Of a stretch of DNA of 64,000 nt, positions 33,959 to 43,985 are shown in pieces. Each line of letters starts with the position of its first letter. The stretch's first letter is position 1. The stretch spans positions 11,594,001 through 11,658,000 of the forward strand of contig NC_060254.1 in NCBI RefSeq assembly GCF_921293095.1, in the 5' to 3' direction. Source of the stretch: Ischnura elegans (taxonomy: Eukaryota; Arthropoda; Insecta; Odonata; Coenagrionidae). A program made the position numbers and the translations under genes. Below the pieces are notes generated by a model that was given only the letters and a program-made list of their open reading frames with translations, had not been told where the DNA came from and did not search any database.

Positions 33959-34725
33959 GATTCAAGCAGGATACATGCATGCAACTTCGACGATGCGACC
34001 AATGCACGTAGTGCCCCCGCTTTTTTCGTAACTACCTTGATTCCTTCTCTATTCTCTGATTTTTTCCCATTTCTGACCCCAAAACTTCCTTAAAATCTTC
34101 CTTTTTATTAATTACGAGTGAATTTTTTGCCCTTTCATATCTAATTAGTTAATTGAACGCTCTACTTAGCGAAATATTATAGTTTACTAAATGGAAGTTT
34201 GTAGCATTCATTTTTAATAAAAAGATTCAAGCATGATACATGAATGCAACTTCGGCAATACGAGTAATGCACTTAGTACACCAACGTTATTCATAACTAC
34301 CTTCATTCTTTGTTCTTCTCAATTTTTCCCATGTCTGAGCCCACATCTTCCTTAAATATTCCTTTTTTAAGTTACAAATCATTTTCTTCCGATGTCACTC
34401 TTTATTTCTTAAGATATTGAACGGTTTACTCAGCGAAATATATTACTAAATTTAGTGGAAGGTTCTAGCATTCATTTTTAATCAAAAGCATGATACATTT
34501 ATGCAAATAATGCGTTTAGTGTTGTGGCTTTTTCGTAACTACCTTGATTCCTTCTATATTTTCTGCTGTTTTTCAGTCTCTAAGCCCACAACTTCCTTAA
34601 ATATTTGTACTTTTGTACGAATATTTTTTTACCCTTTCACGACTTATTAGTAAAGCAACTGAACGCTATACTTAGCGAAGTATTATAGAAAAGTTAGTGG
34701 AAGATTCTAGCATTCATACCTAATT
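33959..34725 (+). repeat. three-copy tandem repeat, unit about 260 bp
   Basis: Units start at about 33959, 34224 and 34481. Each carries GCA.GATACAT.ATGCAA, TTCGTAACTACCTTGATTCC (degenerate in unit 2), CTTCCTTAAA.AT, TGAACG.T.TACT.AGCGAA and AGCATTCAT in that order. Unit 3 is a little shorter. The divergence between units implies an old tandem amplification. No coding potential is conserved across the units. Confidence 0.85.
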
Positions 34726-35214
34726 ATTCTCTGGCATTTATCCACTAATTTCATGAAAACAGACCCTGGCTTCGGTAATTCAAAGCTGCGTTCCATATCG
34801 AAATAAGAATTTCGTAGAATATTGCAATCATATCAGGAGAAATGAAGCACTTGGTTATTTTCCTATGTAAATATTTAAGATTTTAAGCCTATTTCAATAC
34901 TGAACCGTTTACTCGCGGAAAAATCTCTCCATTTCCTCACCCAAAGTCTTCTTTCCTCTGGTTTACCTCAGAATTTCTTTTTATTAAACCTTTCCCATGC
35001 AATCTTTGCACATCTACTACCCAATCATCTAATTTCCAATATCTTAATTTAACAAAGTATGAGTCCCATCGTTCTCAGAAAGTAGCTGTACACTCAAGTT
35101 CGTTCTTATCTTCCTCTACCCTCTCTTTATTCGGTAACCCAGAAGTGTCTAAGTCATTTTTCATTTCCATCTAAAATATTTGTTTTTAGGGTATGAATAT
35201 ACTTTGTAATTCTC
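34726..35214. other. unannotated AT-rich DNA
   Basis: Nothing recognised. Confidence 0.45.
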
Positions 35215-35358
35215 CTCATAAATCTTTATTTCAAAGGAGTCAACATGTTTCACCGCACTACAGCATCATCAGGGCTCAAGAATGTAGGCATTAAGACTCA
35301 GTCCTGATGAAGCTCCAATACAGTGAAACAGGTCGACTCCTTTGAAATAAAAATTAAT
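35215..35358. repeat. inverted pair of hammerhead-like motifs, Penelope-type
   Basis: Arms 35215-35280 and 35297-35358 are inverted copies (shared ATTTCAAAGGAGTC, GTTTCAC and CATCAGG). Each arm contains the conserved core of a hammerhead ribozyme: CTGATGA at 35304-35310 with GAAAC at 35335-35339 on the plus strand, and CTGATGA (35266-35272) with GAAAC (35247-35251) on the minus strand. A short stem-II-sized segment lies between the two boxes. Penelope-like retroelements are known to carry such motifs in their terminal repeats. No reverse-transcriptase remnant was found next to it. Confidence 0.55.
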
Positions 35359-37740
35359 ATGGAAAAATGCAAAGTATCATTACTCCGTGTCCTACAGTGG
35401 ATTAACACAATGCATCAGCCTTCGCCATTCATTTCATATGTGTTTGTATTTCATTTATTACAATTTTTTTATCTTCACCTCACATATTGTCAGAAGAAAT
35501 CTTCGCCACCGAGCATCTTTATGCACTTGCATCAAAAAATTTCATCCATAGTTTATGTTCCACCATCAACCCTTCTTGTTCGCCTAAAATATTTTATCCT
35601 CTTTGTTACTGCGCATTTCTTCTTTTTGCTCTTCTTACACAGGCCCAGTTTTTCCATCTTCCGACAAAGCTTCCGACTATTGTCTCGCGGATAAAATTAC
35701 TTGCCACAAAACCATGGTAGCGTTTGAGTTTCCTTTTTTGTGGCCAGTCCACTTACCCCGCTGTGTATGCTTGACTTCCAACAATGCCGGCCCAATTTGC
35801 ATGTAAAACAGAAACGGCACACTGTGATTCGCTGCCGATTTAGTACTCCAACAAACAGGTGCTAACGTGATCTGCATCAAAATTTACGGTGAGTGAAGAT
35901 TGCCGACAAAATATTGGACGAAGGATTTTAAATGAACTATCGAAATGACTCTGCTGTTATAGGATATTAAAACTCTAGTGACATCTGTGATATTGAAATA
36001 CTTACCAAGTAATTCAACATTTCAACGGGAAAAATTAAAATACTACTAAATCGGTAATAATGATATCTGAGGTAAGTTTTCAATTATTATGTCCGAAGAA
36101 AATTCTCGGTAAAAAATGAGTAATCATTCGGTAACCGAAGGGCATTTGGCTGTTAAGAAACTACGCATTTCTGTTAAAATTTATTTTTGATTTTTTAGAC
36201 TTCAATAGCGATTAAATATGATTTTTCTCCATGAATATCTTGAACTCTAAAACATTCCGCATTTTTTCGGTTTTGAAAGCATTTTTCTCTCGTAAAGACC
36301 TATGACTTGAAATCTGGGTGTCATATTTGAGGACGAGAGGGCTATAAAATCATGACCTCGTACGTTAAAGTGACACTGATATACGAAATCGTTTTGTATT
36401 TGGTTCCTTTTTTTATCCTTACGTTCTTGAATACCTAACCAATAAATATGAACCATTAACATTAATTATATCCAGTCATTGCTTATCGTGCGAGCCATTC
36501 ACATTATCAACGCCAAACTGAAAATGTCCTAAAGCTCATCAAGATTTTGTAAGATTCATAAAACTCATAGCACTCCATAAAGTAGGAAACATCTCTACGA
36601 AATTAAAATGGGCGGATTGAGATTATTTTTGCCCCCAAAAGCAGGGCGGCGCATGACCATATACGACTTGGCACCCCCATTATGAGGGCACTCATCAAGT
36701 TAGTGGGTGCACTCACATAAAGATTGGGAGAAGGGGCCCACACCTCAAAAGTGAGACGATGCTGTAAGGCGACGGCGGCTTTCCAAAAAGAGGGGCCCGC
36801 GATAACCGGCTCCACCTGCCCCATCGGAGAAAGAGGGAGCTGATAACAGCGGCGGAGAACAAAAGACGAACAGGGCGCGAGGGTGCCAAAAGGAGGCGGG
36901 TGTTGGAAGGAGTGAAAAGGCATTTGAGAAAATTGGAGGAAAATAAATGCGGGGTTCGGGAAAGGGAAGAGTGTAGGGATAAGGATGCGGAGGTCGTTCG
37001 TCGGATGCTTTTCACGAGCGTAGCATTTCAGGGCCCTGAGTGGGCGGATACAAGGTGGCGCTATAGTGGTGAGGGAGGCGATGACTCCAAGCACTCTTTC
37101 CTCGTTCGTTGAGGTTAACATTCCTTCGGGACCCGCGCGATGCACCTGCCGGTTTACGCGGGCCCCAAGGGAGTTAACCCGCTCCGTCTTCTAGGTGATG
37201 ACTGGGAAGACGAGAGCATAAAGCAAGTGACTCCGAAACAAAGGGTGAGGAGGAACAGCCGCATTTTCTGCTGCATGAAGCTCAAGAAGCAAAGCATTGC
37301 GGCGTGGTAAGAGAATACGCCGCCTATCTGCAAAAATCGTACTTATATGCAGTGTGTTTCCGGAAAAATATGCAATACTTCAGGAGGTGATGGGGGAGAC
37401 AGTGCTAAGCATTTTTGTCCATAAACATGGGGTTGCAACTCTTTAGTTACGAACTCCTACGGCAACATTTTTTGGATGCACTTTGCAGTTACCATGAAAA
37501 CGGCATCCAGTGTTGGGTATCCAGCCTTATAGACATGTGATTTAATGCCCTGGATGTATAAGGATATAAAACATTTAATATTGGAAGAAAATATGCGATT
37601 ATAAATGTCTGCCATATTTTATCTTTGAGCGCGATTAAATGAGAGGTTTGTGTGAGCATCAACAATAAGATTGTGCAATATAACATATTTTGATGTCAAT
37701 TGTTTCATTAAATTACAATCGCATATTTTCGTCCAACCTT
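35359..37740. other. unannotated DNA
   Basis: No recognised gene. 36600-37110 is GC-richer and purine-rich on the plus strand and yields a 180-codon minus-strand frame without a recognisable domain. Confidence 0.45.
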
Positions 37741-37782
37741 AATTGAAGAGGTTGGAAGCTAAAGCGTATAAGTGATTTTCTT

Positions 37783-37795
37783 TCTAAACAGAGTT
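37783..37795 (+). repeat. 13-bp target-site duplication, left copy
   Basis: TCTAAACAGAGTT occurs here and identically at 38427-38439, on either side of the LINE insertion. Confidence 0.85.
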
Positions 37796-38426
37796 CATCA
37801 TCATCATCACTGGTCAACAATCCTAGGATTGGTTTGGCGCAGCTCTCCACTCAATTCTCCTATCAGCTTATCTTACACACCTACGTATTTCTTTTCTGTC
37901 ACATCCTTCTTTACTTGTTCCATATATTTTGTTCGAGGTCTTCCTTTTCCGTTCTTGCCTTCCACTTGTCCCTCGACGATTGTCTTCATCAGGCCATCAT
38001 GTCTCAAGATGTGGCCTATAAGGTTGTTCCGTCTTCTTGTTAAGGTTTTCATGAGGCTTCTCTTCTCTCCTACTCTTCTTAGGACTTCCTCGTTACTAAC
38101 TCGGTCGATCCATTTGATCTTCATCATTCTCCTGTAGCACCACATTTCGAAGGCCTCCATCCTTGCTTTCTCCGCTGCGGTCATTGTCGATGACTCACTT
38201 CCATAAAGGAGCATACTCCAAATGTAGGTTTTTATAAATTGTTTCTTTACGTCTATACTTAAGTTTCCCGCTGAAAGCAGGTCTCTCTTTTGGTGGAATG
38301 CTCTCTTTGCCTGGGCTATTCTGCTGATAATTTATTTCTTACTTCTCCCGTCACTAGTTATCTTGCTCCCCAAATAACCGAATTCATCCACCTCTGCCAG
38401 TTTTTGCTTCGCTATTTTAATGTTAG
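37796..38426 (-). pseudogene. RTE-type LINE, 5'-truncated 3' end
   Basis: On the minus strand this encodes the C-terminal part of a non-LTR retrotransposon reverse-transcriptase polyprotein. It reads through FGYLGSKITSDGR, RIAQAKRAFHQKRDLLSAG and LLYGSES, then FEMWCYRRMMKIKW, VSNEEVLRRVGE, GHILRHDGLMKTIVEG and GRPRTKYMEQVKKDV, the hallmark order of RTE-like elements. The frame is continuous except for one TAA at 38332-38334, and it ends at 37873. A short 3' untranslated region ends in a (GAT)n-type tail at about 37796-37810, as RTE elements do. Identical 13-bp repeats flank it. It is 5'-truncated, as is usual after target-primed reverse transcription, and cannot be active. Confidence 0.88.
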
Positions 38427-38439
38427 TCTAAACAGAGTT
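38427..38439 (+). repeat. 13-bp target-site duplication, right copy
   Basis: Identical to 37783-37795. It marks the 5' (truncated) junction of the minus-strand LINE. Confidence 0.85.
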
Positions 38440-38648
38440 AGGTACAGACATTTTTAAATAAATATACATAAAACTTGGTGGCCAAGGGAGGCGAGTGGGT
38501 CTCTGTTTTGTGGTGATAACAAGTGGAAAATATAATGCACTATTAAATATCTAGTTGACGTCTTTTGTTTTGTTTACCTAACATCTGTTCCTAACTTTGT
38601 TAAGGAAAGAAATCACTTGTATCCCCTTGGATTCTCACCGCCTCAATT

Positions 38649-38992
38649 ATATTATGTCTTAAAAATCCAGAATATCAACTAAAATGTCGAAAATGCTGGA
38701 TACCCGTAAACAACCGTTTCCATGGTAACTGCATATTGCGTTCAAAAATGTTTGCATTGCCGTATATCGATAACTAAGGATTTGCGACCTCATATTTACA
38801 AAACAAAAAATGCTTAAAATTGTCATCCCTACCACTTCCTGAACCATAGCAGATTCCCCCTGAAACACTCTGTGTACGAAGACAAACTTTCAGTAATGCC
38901 GTCATCTATTGTCGCCGAGCACGAAAAAGTGCAAAAAAGATGAGAATTTCACTATAAATATCTCAATGCCATTGAAATCCCACACGTGCGGT
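38649..38992. other. unannotated DNA
   Basis: Nothing recognised. Confidence 0.45.
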
Positions 38993-39130
38993 TGGGGTTA
39001 TTGAATTGATAATAATGGTTGATTGAGTGTCTAATCAAATGGAAATAGATATAGGGTTCATAACTCATCCTAATGAATAAATATCCTACATTTCAACCGA
39101 AATCAATCCTCTATAATTTGGATTCGGTAT
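38993..39130 (+). repeat. direct repeat G, copy 1
   Basis: GGGGTTATTGAATTGATAAT, TGTCTAATCAAAT.GAAAT, CATCCTAATGAATAAATAT and TATAATTTGGATTCG recur in order at 39476-39615. It is AT-rich with no coding potential. Confidence 0.75.
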
Positions 39131-39475
39131 CATTGAGCAGACCATAGTTGCAAACACAGAATGGAAACATAATTGAATTAGCTTGAAATTATAAAATATT
39201 TTAACGTTTTGCGATTCAAATGTTTCATGATTTCAACAACTGAAAGCCGTCAAAAACAAGAGTAATTTCTTAATCGTAACAAATTTACCTTGTTCCTAGG
39301 TCATACTTAAGTATAAATGATTCCAAATTCAATAAAAAAGGACTATCAAAAACAGTTTTCAAACAGAACAAAAGATTATTGTGAATTGGGATTCAGAAAT
39401 AATGTTTACGGTAGCAGGAAATTCATTTCAAAAATAAATCGTCAATACTGTGTCTGCTGAATCAAATTATTTCCG

Positions 39476-39615
39476 GGGTTATTGAATCGATAATAATGGT
39501 TCATTAATTGTCTAATCAAATTGAAATGGATATAGTGTTCGTCCTAATGAATAAATATCATATCATTCAATCGAAAAACATTCAATTCTGTATAATTTTG
39601 ATTCGACCGGAATAT
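39476..39615 (+). repeat. direct repeat G, copy 2
   Basis: Second copy, 483 bp downstream and in the same orientation. The sequence between the copies does not clearly repeat again after 39615, so a full 480-bp tandem array is not supported. Confidence 0.75.
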
Positions 39616-40470
39616 TGAATTTGACCGATTTTAGCGGAATATTGAATACAATCGAATGAAAACACATTTCTGAATGCCTATCAAACAGCTGTTATAGAAT
39701 CTTTTCTAAATAAAAAGGAGATGTAATTACAAGAGTTTTTACAAAACATAGATTTTGCATCCAATCTCCATAAAAATTAATAAATAAAATAGTTGAATAC
39801 AGAAAATAGCTCAGTGAGTCGAATCCATGGCCCATAAACGAATAGCAGTTGTAAATGTTGCTGTTTCAACACAAATGTTTGCATCAAATTCCCATGAAAA
39901 GAAATATAAATTCAAATCGATGACCTTTAGTCCACAGGCTTAGCACGGGTTATTACTCAGTAAGCCAAAGTGATGGAAAAGATCCCATTAATATAGTATA
40001 TTGTTCTCATCCATTCCATATTTACATGTAGACAGCCTATTGATAATTCATTAGCGATTAATTAATGGTAGCAGATATGCTTCAGTGAATGGTTTCATGG
40101 GAATGCATGGCACGGCTCGTGACAGTAAGGTAAGAATGAGGACGTTTTCTCAGGTCTAAATTCGCAATTCGCTTTAAAAAATTCGGTAGAAGGTAAGGAA
40201 AATTGGGTTTGGACGCTAAACATAACCTTTACATTCCAGTCATTCTCTCGCAGGTTTGAAATAAGAAAACGCTAAAGTTGCCGCCCACTTTTCACAAGAT
40301 GTTAATAGCATTACAGAGCCCTGGTTCATTTATTCCTTCTAAGAGACCCGCTCATTGAGGGAAATGATCATTGCCAAAAGGATTGAAATAGCAACGAACC
40401 ACGTGATGCCGAGGTTTTACAGTGACAGGAAGAGCTTGCAATCTACTACTTAAAGTATGACGCGAGCAGT
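39616..40470. other. unannotated AT-rich DNA
   Basis: Nothing recognised. Confidence 0.45.
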
Positions 40471-40733
40471 ACAGACTCCATGGGGCCTGAGGGGGTCCCA
40501 GCCCCCTCAAAAATTCGTCATGAAGGGGGGAGGAAAAGATCTGCCAGGCATGTTGATTTTCCCCAGAGTCCCGAGTTTTCGAGAGAGAGAGGTTTTAATG
40601 GTTCTAATGTTGATCATATGACTCTTCTAAAATGCTAAATGAAAAACCTTTAAAAATCAGTATTTAAAAAATTTCCCAGGGAAAGGCCCCAAGTATGGAC
40701 CCCCCCCATTACTTTTTATAATTCGGCACCCCT
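40471..40733 (+). mobile_element. hAT-type MITE, relative of 7293-7540
   Basis: CCATGGGGCCTG.GGGGG.C, GCCCCCTCAAAAATTCG, GGAGGAAAAGAT, GTTGATTTTCCCC, AAAATTTCCC.GGG and TTTTTATAA match the element at 7293-7540 in order. The right end is the inverse of CCAGGGGTGCCGAAT. The left end is poorly kept and I cannot assign an 8-bp target duplication with confidence. Confidence 0.7.
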
Positions 40734-40939
40734 GGATGCGTATGTAATATTTTTCTTTCTCTAAGTTGCACAATTACAGCTTAGTAAGAATAATCATAAT
40801 CACTAGTATCACCGCGTAAAAAATAGCAAATATTCAAACCACTGCATGAAACAAGTGATTTTGAAGTTAGTCACAAGTACGGGTGCAAAGTCAAATACAA
40901 GAAGGATGACGCTCGCCATGGAAGAATATTTGAATTATT

Positions 40940-40970
40940 GGGAGATCCGGGTTTGAATCCTGTCTAGGTC
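40940..40970 (+). repeat. SINE fragment with box-B-like motif
   Basis: GGAGATCCGGGTTTGAATCC is a box-B-like T-arm. It is followed by CTGTCTAGGTCAG, with GCGAACTT further on, resembling the tail side of the SINEs at 61.7-62.0 kb. There is no complete head. Confidence 0.45.
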
Positions 40971-41052
40971 AGTTTCTTATGGCGAACTTCACCCTTGGTG
41001 TATTAATTATAAATATAATTCAAGAATCGTTATCTTACTACCTTTATCACAC

Positions 41053-41305
41053 ATATGAGGGGGTTGGAAGCCAAGGGGTACAAGTGATTTTTTTCTCAGC
41101 AGAGTTAGGTAAAGTTAATGGTTATAATAAATACACAAGAACTTGGTTGCCAAGGGAAGCGAGTGAGTCTCGGTTCTGTGCTGACATCCAGTGGAAAATC
41201 AAATGAACTACCAAGTATCTAATTGATCTCGTTTGCTTTCTATGGCTACTTTATGTATAGAAAAGTGAAATCACTTGTACTCCTTGGCTTCCAACTCACT
41301 CATAT
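41053..41305 (+). mobile_element. TIR MITE F, intact copy
   Basis: 253 bp with long terminal inverted repeats. The left end ATATGAGGGGGTTGGAAGCC continues as AAGGGGTACAAGTGATTT, and the right end is its inverse with a few changes. The interior (CTTGGTTGCCAAGGGAAGCG, AGTGGAAAAT) matches copies at 37741-38648 and 51885-52141. There is no coding capacity, so an autonomous partner would be needed. The superfamily was not assigned. Confidence 0.85.
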
Positions 41306-42204
41306 ATTGTTTTAAATAATTTTTTTCGACAAGCAAGAGTAAATAGTTTGTGTTTCTTGATTAAAGCTTTCGCGACTCATGGTGATTAAAGAGAAACATA
41401 CGCGTGTTTGCCGAGTGATGCATAAGAAATTGCCTCGATGCGTCTATTGCTCCATCTTACCATCCAGTCCTCACTCCTCACCCCCTCCGCCCACCTCTAC
41501 ACCTGAAAGTCCGCAGAACCAAACTCCACCACCATTCCCTTGAAGAAGTGACCAGCACTCGGTCACGAAACGTCGCGTCGTGTCAATTTCCGATGCATCA
41601 CGTGGCATACACTCGTATGTCTCTCTTTAATCAAATAATTTGCGGTTGGAAAAATCTATTTTTAAATCAATTGACAGGTCGATACACGTGGGTGCACACA
41701 GACACACAGAAAAAGATGTTCTTTTGCGTCTTAATGAGGGAAGGTTTATGTATATGGTATCATATCAAAAGCATATCATATTCGTGTTTAGGTGTATCTT
41801 CTTTTTAATTCCATCGATTAATTTCCAGGGATTTTTAGATAGAATGACAGGGAGTTGGCCTTACAATCAATTGAAGAGGGTAATACATGAAGGAAGGTTA
41901 GGCTGCCAAAATGTTTCATTAGTACTCCATGGAATCCTACCTTAACAGGTAGAAAAATTAAATAATAATATTGTACGGTTGGATATCGAATTCCAGGATA
42001 AACTTTCATTAATTTATTCTTAGACAATTTTTGAAAGACACATTATCAATTTTCTTAGAGATGACTGGTAAACTTGTTTCAGGAATATCACCACAATCAA
42101 GTGTTCCTGGCTGAAAAGAAAGTAACCTTGGTATAGGAACGCGACTTGCACGAAGCAAAACGTAAACACGCAAGGCCGAAATGTAGCTGAGTAGCAGTGA
42201 AACC
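41306..42204. other. unannotated DNA
   Basis: No gene or repeat recognised. Confidence 0.45.
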
Positions 42205-42267
42205 GGACTCGGTGTCGCCGCCTAGGTTCCCAGCCTAGGGGTCACGAGTTCGAATTCCACCTGGGTA
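42205..42267 (+). repeat. tRNA-like SINE head, relative of 29796-29867
   Basis: ACTCGGTGTCGCCG, TTCCCAGCCTAGGGGTCACG and AGTTCGAATTCCACCTGGGT parallel the head at 29796-29867 read on its minus strand. The D-arm region is shortened, so it cannot form a full tRNA. Confidence 0.6.
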
Positions 42268-43794
42268 GCTTTACCGCTAAGGCAGGATTCGGCATGGATT
42301 TACCACCCGGGTATGGATATATGTGATTGTAATAAAATTAATTTTAAGGGAGCAATATCTAGTTCAAAATTCACTTATAATAAAGACGACATTATTATTA
42401 ATATCAGCTCCACAATGGCTCGTGATGGCACCAAATTATTTGCAAAAATAATTAAGTCTATCGATTTATCTTCGTAAATTCCTCCAAAAAATGGGAAAGG
42501 TGGAACAAGGGAAAAATATAAGCCGCTAAATTTTCAAGCTCTATCGCAATCTACGATAAATAAAAATTGTCGAACGAGTCGATAACTAAAAGGTGGAATT
42601 TTCGTTCACTTAACGTCCGTGTTTATTTTCAATTCTCTTGCGCAAAGTGGAAATTGGAGCTGTAGCTATCGTTCGAGGGATGACCCACTGCTCATCACTG
42701 TGAGTTCACTAGTTTTTTTCGTTCACGGGTGACAAAACACTTATTTTTCCAATTGATCTCTTCAGGCTTTCGCGTTCAAGCGGGCAGCCATACCGCAGTA
42801 ATTGGACGTAGGCGCTAACATGATGATTGAGGTCAGCCGTGCAAATCATTCACGATTCGCGGAATCTATTCGAGTGAACCGGAAATGCTATTTGTCGCAT
42901 CACCTACAGCGATCGCATCGGGCAACTTTCCGGGCCACGGATTCAATTTTTGCATCAAAACGTTTTCTAATGGATATCGTGTAAATTAAATGTGCATACG
43001 TGTCAATGTTTGTTTTTAATTTTTCCTAACAAGTTAAAACGTTGCGCATGCATAGAAACGAGAAATGTTCATCAAATTCAAAACTTCCTTCCTTATAAGA
43101 ATAATCGAGTTGAAAAACTATTTGTATCATTGTCATCGTTGACAGATATTTAGGAATGAGAATTTTGGTGGGGTATTTAATTCGAGAGGAGTTGATGAAA
43201 GTTATCTTTTTGGTGAAAAATTCGTATTCAGTCAAGTTCCGTCGATAGCTATTTTGACTTCAGATTTGAGTGGTGTTGTGAACACAGTACCTGATCATCC
43301 AGCAAATTTTGAGGCAAAACATAATTCTCACCACGATATAAAGAATTCAATCAGATTTTCACCTGCTTGCAATTTTGGGCAGAGAACTATCCTTCCGTTC
43401 AATCAGGATCATGTAACCACTCCTTTGCACGACATGTTTCATTTAATAAACCTTAAATCTTACCTATAATAGCTTTTCTTCCACTATTGCAATTAAAATT
43501 GTGTATATCAATCCAATAAATTTTCATCATAACAATACATTCACTATCATTAATGAAAATTGAATCATTTGTTACCAAATAATATATTTTGCTAGTTTCC
43601 ATACTATGATTCGGGAGATGAAAAATTAAAAAAGGATATCTGACACTCAACCGAAGAGCCTTCAGAAGTGAAATATTATCAATATCACTTTTCATAAATG
43701 GCATAACAATCTTGGTCATTTTGAATGCATTACTGACGAATTTGTATCTCAATTCTGAACTTATTTTTTTAAATAGGCAATTCATCATCAGCAT
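42268..43794. other. unannotated DNA
   Basis: 1.5 kb with no recognised gene or repeat. Confidence 0.45.
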
Positions 43795-43985
43795 CACTGG
43801 TTAACAATCTAAAGATTGATTTTACGCAGTTCTCCAATTAATTCTCACATCAGCTTATCTTTTCACTCCTACTTTTTCTTCTCTTTCACATCTTTCTTCA
43901 TCTGTGCCATATATTTCAACATTTCTTTATTTCCTTTTCCATTCTTACCATCCTCCAGTCCCTTGATAATTGTCTTCATCAAGCT
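43795..43985 (-). pseudogene. RTE-type LINE, very short 3' fragment
   Basis: The minus strand reads LMKTIIKGLEDGKNGKG and then MKKDVKEKK before a stop. It is followed by an untranslated tail ending in GATG-type repeats near 43783. Order and residues match the end of the LINE at 37796-38426. It is heavily 5'-truncated and substituted. Confidence 0.8.

Larger units (their letters stand above)
37741..38648 (+). mobile_element. TIR MITE F, copy 1, split by a LINE
   Basis: The left end GTTGGAAGCTAAAGCGTATA and the right end (inverse of GATACAAGTGATTTC) are the terminal repeats of the MITE seen intact at 41053-41305. The internal sequence GGTACAGACATTTTTAAATA and CTTGGTGGCCAAGGGAGGCG matches copies 2 and 3. 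The LINE at 37796-38426 interrupts it. Palindromic AATTGA...TCAATT sequences flank the ends. Confidence 0.75.

Noticed and set aside
33461..34093. 210-codon plus-strand open frame, the longest frame outside the transposase
   Set aside because: It runs into the first 260-bp tandem unit, and the equivalent frame is broken in the other units. No recognisable domain.
36603..37145. 180-codon minus-strand open frame
   Set aside because: It lies in a GC-rich, purine-biased block, shows no family motif and has no supporting signals.
37783..38439. LTR retrotransposon bounded by short direct repeats
   Set aside because: The 13-bp repeats are target duplications of a LINE. There are no long terminal repeats, primer-binding site or polypurine tract.
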